A stretch of DNA of 64,000 nt from Nitrososphaerales archaeon (lineage in GTDB: Archaea; Thermoproteota; Nitrososphaeria; Nitrososphaerales; CADDZS01): assembly GCA_030041355.1 (NCBI GenBank), contig JASHNZ010000028.1, forward strand, positions 1-64,000, written 5' to 3'. Below the pieces are notes generated by a model. The model saw nothing but the letters and a program-made list of their open reading frames with translations, ran no database searches and had not been told where the DNA came from. Shown in pieces: positions 27,180 through 34,791 of this stretch. Position 1 is the stretch's first letter. Each line of letters begins with the position of its first letter. Both the position numbers and the translations under genes were made by a program.

Positions 27180-27257
27180 GTAGCTCCTAAACCCCGGCAT
27201 AATTCTAGCTTAAAGTCATTTGGAGGATGTATGCCACTCCGCACACCGTTCCTACTA

Positions 27258-27623
27258 CTAGTTTTTGTTTCTTTTGTGCGAAAGACTGGCTAATCTCTCT
27301 TTCACGATCTGACGATGGCAGTTCTGCCCTTCTCTCTCATAGCAGAGTAGCGTGATGTTTCTTCTTATGGAGAGCTCTAAGAGCTCTTTCATCGCGGCAA
27401 TGCTTTTTTCTTGGGTTTTGAGCTGCATTTTGAAACGCTTTTCAAATTCTGTCCAATCTATGGAACCTCCTCTATAGGCTTTCAGGAGCTCTGGCGTGGG
27501 CGAAGCTTCCCTCTTCCAGAGGTCGAAGCGCTCGCGTTTGACGCCCCGAGGATAGAATCTGCTGACGAGAATTCTCACACCGTCAGTAGTGCTTTTTTCG
27601 TCGTAGATGGATTTTGTTCTAAT
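27258..27623 (-). CDS. DUF488 family protein starting at ATT
   Basis: The protein contains the family features: TKSIYD, DGVRILVSRFYPRGVKRE, a Trp-x-Lys and ASPTPELLKAYRGG, and LLCYEREGQNCHRQIV near the end. The first GTG (27578) lies inside the first strand of the domain. In the same frame upstream, RTKSIYDEKSTTDG continues the family N-terminus and begins after an ATT codon at 27621-27623; no standard start exists before the TGA further upstream. The full 121 residues equal the usual length of the family. Function of DUF488 is not established. Confidence 0.75.
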   Translation of the reverse strand: MRTKSIYDEKSTTDGVRILVSRFYPRGVKRERFDLWKREASPTPELLKAYRGGSIDWTEFEKRFKMQLKTQEKSIAAMKELLELSIRRNITLLCYEREGQNCHRQIVKERLASLSHKRNKN

Positions 27624-27776
27624 AGTCGAGTCGCTCTTTCACCTGTATTCTGGGACTTCATTCAAGAGAGGATTTTCTAAGCTTGCTCCTGTTTACAAAG
27701 TTTAGCCCTTTGCTAAAAGCTCTGAAGTGTGCAAACTCTTAAGTTAGAAATAAGCTCCGCGTTAATCGTTTCATCT

Positions 27777-28145
27777 ATGATTAAAGGTATGCATGGCTTA
27801 TTCTACACTCCTAAACCTGAGGAACTGCGAGCGTTCATTCGCGACAAATTGGATTTTCGTTATACCGATATAGGAGACGGGTGGCTGATCTTCGATGTCC
27901 CCGAAGGTGACCTGGGATGTCATCCTTCTGACAAGTCATTTCATTCCATCTCTTTCTACTGCGATGATCTCGAAAAGACAATCAAAGAGCTGAAAGCTCG
28001 AGGCGTGGAATTCACTTCAGGAATAAGTGAAGAAAGCTGGGGGCGCCTGACTCATTTTCGAATGCCCGGCAACATGGAAGTGGAATTGTACCAGCCAAAG
28101 TACAAGAAAACTCATCGCAGGAAAACGATGAGAACCGGGAAGTAA
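27777..28145 (+). CDS. VOC (glyoxalase/bleomycin-resistance) family protein
   Basis: Translation from ATG at 27777 gives MIKGMHGLFYTPKPEELRAF, then DFRYTDIGDGWLIFDVPE, and in the second half HSISFYCDDLEKTIKELKARGVEF and FRMPGNMEVELYQP. The two beta-alpha-beta-beta-beta units, with one histidine and a glutamate at metal positions, mark the vicinal oxygen chelate fold. Six bases separate it from the LLM-type oxidoreductase gene, so the two are co-transcribed. The reaction is unknown. Confidence 0.85.
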   Translation: MIKGMHGLFYTPKPEELRAFIRDKLDFRYTDIGDGWLIFDVPEGDLGCHPSDKSFHSISFYCDDLEKTIKELKARGVEFTSGISEESWGRLTHFRMPGNMEVELYQPKYKKTHRRKTMRTGK

Positions 28146-28151
28146 CTAATT

Positions 28152-28934
28152 ATGGAATTTGGTGTTGTAGTGGGGAGCTTTTACAGCTCAGACGGTATTC
28201 TTGCTGCCTCAAAAGCGGCTGAAGACAACGGGCTGGATTACTTTTTTGTAACCGACCATTATATGACACCGGTCAGCAGCTCTACTGTTGATGCCTGGGT
28301 GATTCTTTCAGCTGTTGGCGCCCTCACCAAAAGGATCCGAATAGGTACCTGCGTAACTCCAATTCCATTTCGCCCTCCATCACAGCTCGCAAAGATTGTC
28401 GCTACGGTAGATCATGTGTCTCACGGACGAACGATTCTCGGGGTGGGTGCTGGCTGGCATGCACCTGAATTCTCTGGGTATAGCACTTGGGATGAAGATG
28501 GAAAGGTGAGAGTGAGAAAGACGCGCGAAGCTCTAAAGTTAATTCTTGCTCTCTGGGATAAAGGAAGGCAAAGCGTCGATTTCTCTGGCAAGTACTATTC
28601 TGCAAGAGGAGCCGTACTTGAACCGAAACCAGTTGGGAATCCACATGTTCCGTTATGGTTTGGGACCCAAGGCGAGTACATGCTGAAGGTGGCTGCAAGA
28701 ATTGCTCAAGGATGGCTTCCGGGAATTCAGGGCATTTCTCTCGAAGATTACAGAAAAGTCATATCCACTTTGAGAGCTGAAGAGAATAAGATCGGCAGAA
28801 AAGATCATGTAAAGATTTCGTGCAACGGGACGATCAACGAGCTTCATTCAAATCTATTAGAGCAGTATGTAACAGAAGGTTGCGAAATTGCTTTGCTGAC
28901 AAGATCGAAAGAGAAGAATGTTAGGGAGAAATAG
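28152..28934 (+). CDS. LLM-class flavin/F420-dependent oxidoreductase with displaced C-terminus
   Basis: The family core is clear: the first strand MEFGVVVGSF, DYFFVTDHYM, KRIRIGTCVTPIPFRPPSQL, HGRTILGVGAGWHAPEF and ARIAQGWLP. These TIM-barrel enzymes use F420 or FMN to oxidise or reduce small molecules, and archaeal members usually use F420. The frame stops after KEKNVREK at 28934, but the next frame over 28928-28972 reads EIEKLVKEVIPSYK, the typical final helix of the family. A GA duplication at about 28926-28929 or a one-base loss explains this. The lesion is either recent or a sequencing error. The missing helix would probably weaken folding. Confidence 0.85.
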   Translation: MEFGVVVGSFYSSDGILAASKAAEDNGLDYFFVTDHYMTPVSSSTVDAWVILSAVGALTKRIRIGTCVTPIPFRPPSQLAKIVATVDHVSHGRTILGVGAGWHAPEFSGYSTWDEDGKVRVRKTREALKLILALWDKGRQSVDFSGKYYSARGAVLEPKPVGNPHVPLWFGTQGEYMLKVAARIAQGWLPGIQGISLEDYRKVISTLRAEENKIGRKDHVKISCNGTINELHSNLLEQYVTEGCEIALLTRSKEKNVREK

Positions 28935-29048
28935 AAAAACTCGTGAAAGAAGTAATTCCATCTTACAAATAAAGAGCTGGAGGCCCTTTTCTTGATAATC
29001 AGCAGGTTATATTTGCGTTCGAAAGACTTGCTATAGCTCGTCTAACCG

Positions 29049-30155
29049 CTAGGTCGAATAAGTTTGGATCATCTGTAGCGTGTATTGCAATGCGTGTTCG
29101 GCATTAAACTCCCACGCGGCTCTTTCCGTGTTGTAAAGCATATAGGGAATTGTAAAAGTCGAAAGACAGGACCAGTCTTCTTCGAAAATTGAGGCAGGTT
29201 TCAACTCTAAAAGCCTGAGCTGGGTAGAAAGATACTGGGTGGCTTCGGGGTACTGAGCCAGAGGCAGCATCACTTCAGCGAAGTAACTTCCGTCCTTCGT
29301 AACAGTGTGAGACCATGTGAAGGGGCTGGATGTAAAAATGGACATTGCGTGTCTAATGTCTTCTTCCGACATTTGTTTGAAAAGATAAGTCAAGTTGACA
29401 ATCGAGTGTCTCAGCCATGCTTCCTTTGTCCCGTTGTACTTCAGTCTGAAAGCTTTGATCAGTTTCTTACCAAACACGTGATTGTTCAGATGATAAGCTG
29501 TGTCGCCCTGCTCTAACTTCACCTTCTTGGCAAGCTCAACGACCTTCACCCAGGGATCAGCTTCCAATTCCTTGATCATCAGAAGATCCGAGTAGTCAAC
29601 ACGTTCAGGTTTGCTTGCGGAAGGGATCTGGACTGAAGGATCTCCAGAAAGAGTTGAGAAGTCCACATCCCACTGCTTCTTTGAATAATCGTAGAACCTG
29701 CCATTCAACATCAAAACGTCTTTCCACACAATCTGCCTAGTTTCGTACTCTTGGATTAATTCTATTTCCTGGAGCTTAAGTAGCAGCTTTTCTAATTCCG
29801 AAAATGTTCCACTCGGGATCGCAAACTCGCAGTCAAAGATCTGGCTGTACAATGATCTGGAGTAAATTTTTAGGCCTGCGCTTTGATGCAAACCTCCAAA
29901 GAAAGCCTTCACATTGGTCATGGAAGTTGGTAAAGTGAAAAATACCCTGAACCTCTCGAGTCCAAGCTTCTGGAAATCCGGAATCGCGAGAATGCTGATT
30001 CCATCCTTTTTCAAATTCACCATGCGTTTCCTTAGAGTCTGGTAGGGAATTGATAGTTCCCTCGACATCTCATTTAGATTTCGAGCGCCGTCAGAGTTTA
30101 CAAAAGGACTGATTTTACTGAGAAAGTCAGCCGCATCTTCACTTATTCTTCTCAA
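29049..30155 (-). CDS. Large Lrp/AsnC-like winged-helix regulator
   Basis: Residues 20-60 form a helix-turn-helix, with LNEMSRELSIPYQTLRKRMVNLKKDGI as the recognition unit, followed by an alpha-beta region with FRVFFTLPTSM that looks like a degenerate RAM-like ligand domain. A second similar pair occurs in the C-terminal half, with DYSDLLMIKELEADPW as a second wing. Nitrososphaerota encode several such duplicated regulators of unknown targets. It is divergently placed from the small proteins at 30250-30655. The ligand is not known. Confidence 0.65.
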   Translation of the reverse strand: MRRISEDAADFLSKISPFVNSDGARNLNEMSRELSIPYQTLRKRMVNLKKDGISILAIPDFQKLGLERFRVFFTLPTSMTNVKAFFGGLHQSAGLKIYSRSLYSQIFDCEFAIPSGTFSELEKLLLKLQEIELIQEYETRQIVWKDVLMLNGRFYDYSKKQWDVDFSTLSGDPSVQIPSASKPERVDYSDLLMIKELEADPWVKVVELAKKVKLEQGDTAYHLNNHVFGKKLIKAFRLKYNGTKEAWLRHSIVNLTYLFKQMSEEDIRHAMSIFTSSPFTWSHTVTKDGSYFAEVMLPLAQYPEATQYLSTQLRLLELKPASIFEEDWSCLSTFTIPYMLYNTERAAWEFNAEHALQYTLQMIQTYST

Positions 30156-30249
30156 ATTCTTTGAGACCTGTTTCTTTTCACATAGGTTTCTTTATGCCAA
30201 TTAATATGGTCTTAGAAGGCTGCAGAAAATCTCTGCCAACTGCGGAAAA

Positions 30250-30432
30250 TCACGAAGAGAACTTGTAGCCTTCCATCACGCTTCGAATAACCGTGGAAGC
30301 ACTTCCGAAAGTCTGGTCCAAGTCCTCTATGTGGGAGACGACTACCTTCGCCCCCCTCTCACCGAAGAATCGGATGAGTCTTTCCCTCTGTTCGGAGGTG
30401 ATGAGCACACTTACAGCGATAGCGGTTCGCAT
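30250..30432 (-). CDS. Small protein (60 residues)
   Basis: The product reads MRTAIAVSVLITSEQRERLI, then FFGERGAKVVVSHIEDLD and a short C-terminal helix. The beta-alpha-beta alternation suggests a small compact domain, but I recognise no family. It sits 49 bases from the divergent small membrane-type gene at 30482, and a ten-base inverted repeat lies in that gap. It is the only leftward gene between the Lrp-like regulator and this spacer, so it may be the regulator's neighbour or target. Confidence 0.5.
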   Translation of the reverse strand: MRTAIAVSVLITSEQRERLIRFFGERGAKVVVSHIEDLDQTFGSASTVIRSVMEGYKFSS

Positions 30433-30445
30433 GGTTCTGATAATC

Positions 30446-30473
30446 TAACCCTAAATCTATCTTTTTAGGGTTA
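30446..30473. promoter_or_regulatory. Inverted repeat between divergent small genes, candidate operator
   Basis: The arms TAACCCTAAA (30446-30455) and TTTAGGGTTA (30464-30473) are exact inverse complements with an eight-base spacer. The repeat is centred between the start codons at 30432 and 30482, which are 49 bases apart, so one dimeric protein bound here would affect both promoters. The nearby Lrp-like regulator at 29049-30155 is a possible binder. That link is inference. Confidence 0.6.
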
Positions 30474-30481
30474 AAAGCATA

Positions 30482-30655
30482 ATGTATTTCTACTCCGTAC
30501 TATTCCTCCTAAACGTCATGTCAATAGACGAAAAAATCAGACTGGGACTCCTTGCACTGTCCGTAGCAACTGCAATAGTTGTAGGGGCTCACGTGGGCCA
30601 CCTAGCAATCAAGCCGCCCTTCTTGGACGAGCTCGGCGGAAGCGGAGGAAGTTAA
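30482..30655 (+). CDS. Small membrane or secreted protein (57 residues)
   Basis: From ATG at 30482 the frame has 57 residues; a second ATG at 30518 gives 45. The central part (LGLLALSVATAIVVGAHVGH) is a single hydrophobic helix, and the tail PPFLDELGGSGGS is flexible. It is divergent from the 60-residue gene and shares the inverted repeat upstream. A stem-loop with a T-rich end follows the stop. This is too short for family recognition. Confidence 0.5.
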   Translation: MYFYSVLFLLNVMSIDEKIRLGLLALSVATAIVVGAHVGHLAIKPPFLDELGGSGGS

Positions 30656-30669
30656 TAGGTCATTTTGGG

Positions 30670-30706
30670 AACGAGGAAGAAAAAATCAGAAGATGTTCTC
30701 CTCGTT
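30670..30706 (+). terminator. Stem-loop followed by T-rich run
   Basis: AACGAGGA (30670-30677) pairs with TCCTCGTT (30699-30706), and the following bases TTCCTCCCCTTTTTATTTTTC are T-rich. This lies 15 bases after the stop of the small gene at 30482-30655 and fits its transcript end. Archaeal termination mainly uses the T-run, so the stem may be incidental. Confidence 0.45.
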
Positions 30707-30871
30707 TCCTCCCCTTTTTATTTTTCAACTTAAGATACGGACCATAAAGTGGTCAGTTACCAAAAAAAAAGTCATAACCAAGAATGTCCGCCCTAATTGC
30801 GATTTTTCAATCAATGCGGAATCTGCCATCCCTGACACTGCTAGGCCGAACTTCATTGTTTCGACTTTTTC

Positions 30872-31950
30872 TTAGCGCCTTGTTATAGGGCAGACTACTT
30901 CTACTTCGTCTCCTCTTGTCCCGTAAAAGTGACCATACAGGTTCAGCGTAGTATCGCCGTGAGCGGGAATGAACCTCATTTTGTCTCCGACAGAAGGACG
31001 CTGGGAAGACTTTTCACACTTGAGAATTCCGTGTTCGTCGCCCCCGGGTACATAGGTAATTCCCTCAGATAGAGCTTTAGGCATTCCACCCCATCCGAGC
31101 ATTTCGTATTCCAAACCCACGGCTTTCCAGCCCATATCTATGACAGCTTGGCGATCATTAGGTGTGCTCACTACGGTCGAAAGTACATTCATGGACTGTG
31201 CAAAGTCTTTCCCCACCGGTTCGATCTCGGAGTACCGCCTGTCCATCATGATATAGGAACCGGGCTGAATTTCTGTGACCCCTGGATATGTTATAGGTGC
31301 CGGTTCCTCCGCAGGTTACAATTTCCGGATCCAAACCGAGTTTCTTCAAGGCGCTAATTGTGTCCGTGATCTTCTGAAGAGAAATTTGAGCTTCTTTCTT
31401 TCTCTCTTCAAAGTTGGGCTTGGATAGTTGGAGGTGGCCTTCATAACCTTGAATCCCTCTAAATCGCAGTCCTTCAAGGTTGGAGATACATTGGGAGAAT
31501 CTTGCTGCAAGCTCCCCTGGTCCCTGCCCAGTCTTGTTATTTCCAACGTTGACTTCGACTACGACATTTGCGGATAGACCCTTATGCTTGGCCGCGCTGG
31601 CGAGCAGCTCTGCATTTTCCTTTCCGTCGATATTGACCATGGAATCTCCATTTCTTGCTAGAGCAAGAAATCTATCAAAGGAGTCCTTGGAGGCAAGTAT
31701 ATGGGTCAGCAAAACATGTTCAATGCCATTCATGATCATGCTCTGCTTCTATAAGCGTCTGACAGCATACGCCGATCGCTCCAGCGTCAATCTGCTTTTT
31801 CGCAATGAAAGGACTCTTGTGCGACTTTACGTGAGGCCTTACGTTGCAATTTTTTGAGCGACAGAACTCTGCCATTTTTTGTATGTTGCGTTCTAGCAAG
31901 TCGAGATCGACTAGGACGCATGGGGTCGGAAGTTCGTCTATCTTTGTCAT
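30872..31950 (-). pseudogene. D-threonine aldolase/D-serine dehydratase-like protein, split by two frameshifts
   Basis: Three consecutive frames together give one protein of about 358 residues. The first starts at 31950 with ELPTPCVLVDLDLLERNIQK, and RPHVKSHKS holds the PLP lysine of the alanine-racemase-type barrel. The second resumes with GIEHVLLTHIL and includes VNVGNNKTGQGPGELA and GIQGYEGHLQ. The third, from SYIMMDRRY on, carries the C-terminal beta domain with AHGDTTLNLYGHFYG and its metal ligands. One extra base near 31740 and one near 31286 account for both breaks; removing them restores a continuous reading frame with normal length. The first codon overlaps the stop of the nucleotidyltransferase gene, so the two were co-transcribed. 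Lesions could be biological or from sequencing. Confidence 0.8.
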
Positions 31951-32726
31951 CAGAATTTTTCATCTCTTAGTGGCGACTGATGATAATCAAGATTGCTCGA
32001 TTTTAGCTCTTGGAGCTCTTGTGCAAGCCTTGACGCATGAACTAAGTCATTGGAATTCTGAAGCAATCCATCTAAGGTTTTTCCCAATGCCATCAATAAT
32101 TGCTCGCGACTGATTTCGCGTTGTAAGGTTTCAGCAAAAGATCCTAGGATTTCCTTTGGCAAGGAATCAAAACCTCTTCCGTTGCTAGTTTCCAAACCGA
32201 AACGAAGACAGAAAAGAGTTAAGGCATGGTTACGCGCCTCGTTTATCCAGTACTCCGCTTGCCATAACTTGCCACGCTCGATGCAAATTCGAGCTCGAAC
32301 AAGGTGATGTACTGCAAGTCCGAAGAGATAGTCAGGTGCTGGTGGCAAAGCTCGCTTTCTTTCTATGTTATTCCCCCACAGAAGATGGAATTTGGGTCCT
32401 GCTGAACCAAACTCCTTGCTCGGTGTGAACGACAAATCCACCTGCAAGTTTCTAGGAAAAAGAAAAACTCTGTAAATCGACGGCCCACTAACGAGATCGA
32501 AGAGCTTCAAGGCTTGGAATTCCTTCTCGCATTTGTCGGTCCATTCGTTCAATACCTCAGACAGACTTGCTTCCTCGGCAACTCCAAACGTAAGGTCCAG
32601 ATCAGACCATCTGTCGCCTCCTTCCGAAGTAGAGCGTACAAAAGCTGCGCCTGCAATTCGATGATCATTCTTTGCGATATCCAATAGACGATCCCTAATG
32701 CTGTTACGCTCTTGAACCGTGAACAT
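31950..32726 (-). CDS. Nucleotidyltransferase-fold protein (aminoglycoside type)
   Basis: GAAFVRSTSEGGDRWSDLDL is the Pol-beta-type motif in which two aspartates in SDLDL bind metal; a third acidic residue appears in LQVDLSF. The C-terminal half is helical, with HHLVRARICIERGKLWQAE and a long bundle, as in kanamycin or streptomycin nucleotidyltransferases. Such proteins transfer AMP to small molecules or proteins. Its stop shares one base with the start of the D-threonine-aldolase-like gene (TGATG). No HEPN-type catalytic motif is obvious, so I do not call it a toxin pair. Confidence 0.75.
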   Translation of the reverse strand: MFTVQERNSIRDRLLDIAKNDHRIAGAAFVRSTSEGGDRWSDLDLTFGVAEEASLSEVLNEWTDKCEKEFQALKLFDLVSGPSIYRVFLFPRNLQVDLSFTPSKEFGSAGPKFHLLWGNNIERKRALPPAPDYLFGLAVHHLVRARICIERGKLWQAEYWINEARNHALTLFCLRFGLETSNGRGFDSLPKEILGSFAETLQREISREQLLMALGKTLDGLLQNSNDLVHASRLAQELQELKSSNLDYHQSPLRDEKF

Positions 32727-32777
32727 TTGGTTTATGGTGACGCAGAAACGATTGAAAGGGTTTTTCTTAATTGATCG

Positions 32778-32785
32778 TTAAATAC
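32778..32785 (+). promoter_or_regulatory. TATA-like box for a leaderless start
   Basis: TTAAATAC is centred about 27 bases before the ATG at 32808, which is the archaeal TATA-to-start-site distance, so transcription should begin at or near the start codon. The same octamer occurs at 54830-54837 before another ATG at nearly the same distance. Confidence 0.65.
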
Positions 32786-32807
32786 GGTTTCACTGGTTCG
32801 AAATGCG

Positions 32808-33512
32808 ATGTCGCAGTCCTATAATTATTCGCACTTTTCCATCAAACCATACAACAGATGGTACAAGGAATTCTTGAAGCATCTGCCGCTCGGATCAGTA
32901 GCGCCAGACTTTTCGTGCTTGGATACGAAAGGAAAGAGGGTGAAACTTTCCGATTTTCGCAAGTCCTTCGTCGTGCTAGAGTTTGGATGCATGACCTGTG
33001 CTCCAGCGGTCACCCAAGCCTCGACATATCCCAATAGCTTGTCCAAGATGATGCCAGAGTTCGCAGGGAGAGACGTCGAGTTTCTAATGGTCTATACGAG
33101 AGAGACTCATCCCGGAGAAAATATTCGGAGGCATAAAAAGTTCGAGGAGAAAATGGAACATGCAAAATTGTTCAAAGAACTAGACAAGGTTCAGCTCAGA
33201 ATACTCGTAGATAGCTTGGGCGGGAAAATTCATCGAAAGTACGGCATGCTTCCGAATATGGTATACATAGTCAACAAAGAAGGAAGAATCGTCTACAAGG
33301 CTAGCTGGACAGACGCGAACGAAATCAAATCGGTACTGGAAAACTTGCTGCTATGGGAAAAGGAAGGTTTTACTCCCTTGGACTCTGTAGCCGTGGTCGA
33401 AAAATATCACTTCATCTACGACCGGAACGTTGAGGAACACAAACGCGTCTACGAGCGCTCGGGACCGTCTGCCGTAAAGGAATTAAAAGAAGAAGTTAAC
33501 TTGCCCATATGA
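32808..33512 (+). CDS. Thioredoxin-fold protein resembling iodothyronine deiodinase-like enzymes
   Basis: The N-terminal half reads VAPDFSCLDTKGKRVKLSDF and then VVLEFGCMTCAPAV, with C61 and C64 forming a CxxC where deiodinase-like proteins have the nucleophile. YTRETHPGENI follows, corresponding to the conserved EAHP-like segment of that family, and later YGMLPNMVYIVNKEGRIVYK ends the fold. Bacterial and archaeal members are peroxiredoxin-like reductases of unknown substrate. The C-terminal 60 residues are extra. Transcription is probably leaderless. Confidence 0.75.
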   Translation: MSQSYNYSHFSIKPYNRWYKEFLKHLPLGSVAPDFSCLDTKGKRVKLSDFRKSFVVLEFGCMTCAPAVTQASTYPNSLSKMMPEFAGRDVEFLMVYTRETHPGENIRRHKKFEEKMEHAKLFKELDKVQLRILVDSLGGKIHRKYGMLPNMVYIVNKEGRIVYKASWTDANEIKSVLENLLLWEKEGFTPLDSVAVVEKYHFIYDRNVEEHKRVYERSGPSAVKELKEEVNLPI

Positions 33513-33658
33513 AGCCAAGATGGTATGCACTCTTTGTTGAGACCGATCTGAAGAAAGCTTTTCGGATTCACATCGACATGATATAAAAATAGTTCTTGGA
33601 GCCTAAATTGGCAAAGTTAGAGATAACAGCGAACCTCGGAGAGAACGACTATAATCCA

Positions 33659-34024
33659 CTAGGACTTGGCGTAGTTGCCGGCACCATACCAATCAACTAC
33701 GACCACAGGTTCATCCCCCACGACCCAAGCATCGTGTCCGGAAGGAAGGTAGGAGACATCTCCAGGGCCTAGCTCAAATTCCGAACCATCAGACATTTTT
33801 ACGTGCAGTCTACCAGAGACGTGGTATTGAAAATGAGGAGCTTCGCACCACTGCGTCTTGGCAATGGGCTTGACATCGTTTGACCATTTCCAGCCCTTTT
33901 GTAAAACCAAACGCCCTACTTCCCCTCCACCTATTTTCATTATCTCTGCTTTGCCGTGATTAAATGTTCGAGTCTCAATATCCTTAGCAGATGAGAATTT
34001 CTTATGCTCGTGTTTCGAAGGCAT
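33659..34024 (-). CDS. Cupin-domain protein
   Basis: Two cupin motifs are visible: CEAPHFQYHVSGRLHVKMSDG with the metal histidines and FELGPGDVSYLPSGHDAWV as the second. The 121-residue length fits a single small cupin barrel. It is 33 bases downstream of the metallophosphoesterase gene on the same strand, so the two are probably co-transcribed. The reaction is unknown; many such proteins bind metal and small organic acids. Confidence 0.85.
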   Translation of the reverse strand: MPSKHEHKKFSSAKDIETRTFNHGKAEIMKIGGGEVGRLVLQKGWKWSNDVKPIAKTQWCEAPHFQYHVSGRLHVKMSDGSEFELGPGDVSYLPSGHDAWVVGDEPVVVVDWYGAGNYAKS

Positions 34025-34057
34025 GGCTTTTTCCAGAAAGCGCCATTCGTATAAGAG

Positions 34058-34717
34058 TTATGATCGACTCGAATCCCAAACTTTCTCAGCAGTGATGTGG
34101 TCTACCCTCGTGTTAGGCGACTCAGAAATGGAGCCTAGCGAAATAAGCGACAAATTGAATTCGCTACCCTCCGATTTAATCACGACATACCCTTTCTCGT
34201 TGTAAAGACTTTTCTCGTTTGTGAGGCAACCAACGCAAACCACTCTTAATCTTCGAAACGAGGCTAGCGCATGGGAATGACCTAATATTAAATACTCTCC
34301 TGACTTATTTTGGTGTTTTATCCGCGCAACGGTTGCAAAAGCAAGAACCGGAAGCTCTCTGTGAATCTTCTTGAGTATAGACCCAAACTTATGCGTGGAA
34401 CCTTCTGATCCAATTTTGAATTGATCTCCATGCATGAAAGTCAACTTTTCTCCGTTTAGAATCAATTCGAATGAGTCTACACAGGGAATTGCCTCGCCAT
34501 CGTGATTCCCCCTTATGAACACAACGTCTTTCAGGTCCCTTGTCTTCTTGATAAGATCCAGGAATTTGGGGCCATTTCGATCCTCTCGGACATTGTCGCC
34601 CAGAAATATTATTTTGTCCGCATTCTTTTCCTCGCGAAGAATATCGAGCAACACAGCTTCATCAGTATATGGATAGTGAACATCTGAAAGAATGAGGAGT
34701 CTCAAGTTATGGTTCAC
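34058..34717 (-). CDS. Calcineurin-like metallophosphoesterase
   Basis: All motifs are in order: ILSDVHYPY (D-x-H), FLGDNVRED (G-D-N), IRGNHDGE (G-N-H-D), FMHGDQF and LGHSHALA (G-H-x-H). This gives a complete two-metal phosphoesterase site over 219 residues, without any extra domain. It probably hydrolyses a phosphodiester or nucleotide. The rightward aldolase gene diverges from it. Confidence 0.92.
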   Translation of the reverse strand: MNHNLRLLILSDVHYPYTDEAVLLDILREEKNADKIIFLGDNVREDRNGPKFLDLIKKTRDLKDVVFIRGNHDGEAIPCVDSFELILNGEKLTFMHGDQFKIGSEGSTHKFGSILKKIHRELPVLAFATVARIKHQNKSGEYLILGHSHALASFRRLRVVCVGCLTNEKSLYNEKGYVVIKSEGSEFNLSLISLGSISESPNTRVDHITAEKVWDSSRS

Positions 34718-34791
34718 TATGGGCCTAAAGCAAGTGGATTGAAGGAATTGTTATTAGCAATAAATGTAACTTGTTGGTTCAGTGTAGTGCA

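Noticed and set aside
33509-33586. 26-residue frame MKPRWYALFVETDLKKAF after the deiodinase-like gene
   Set aside because: It overlaps the end of that gene and has no ribosome site or similarity I recognise.
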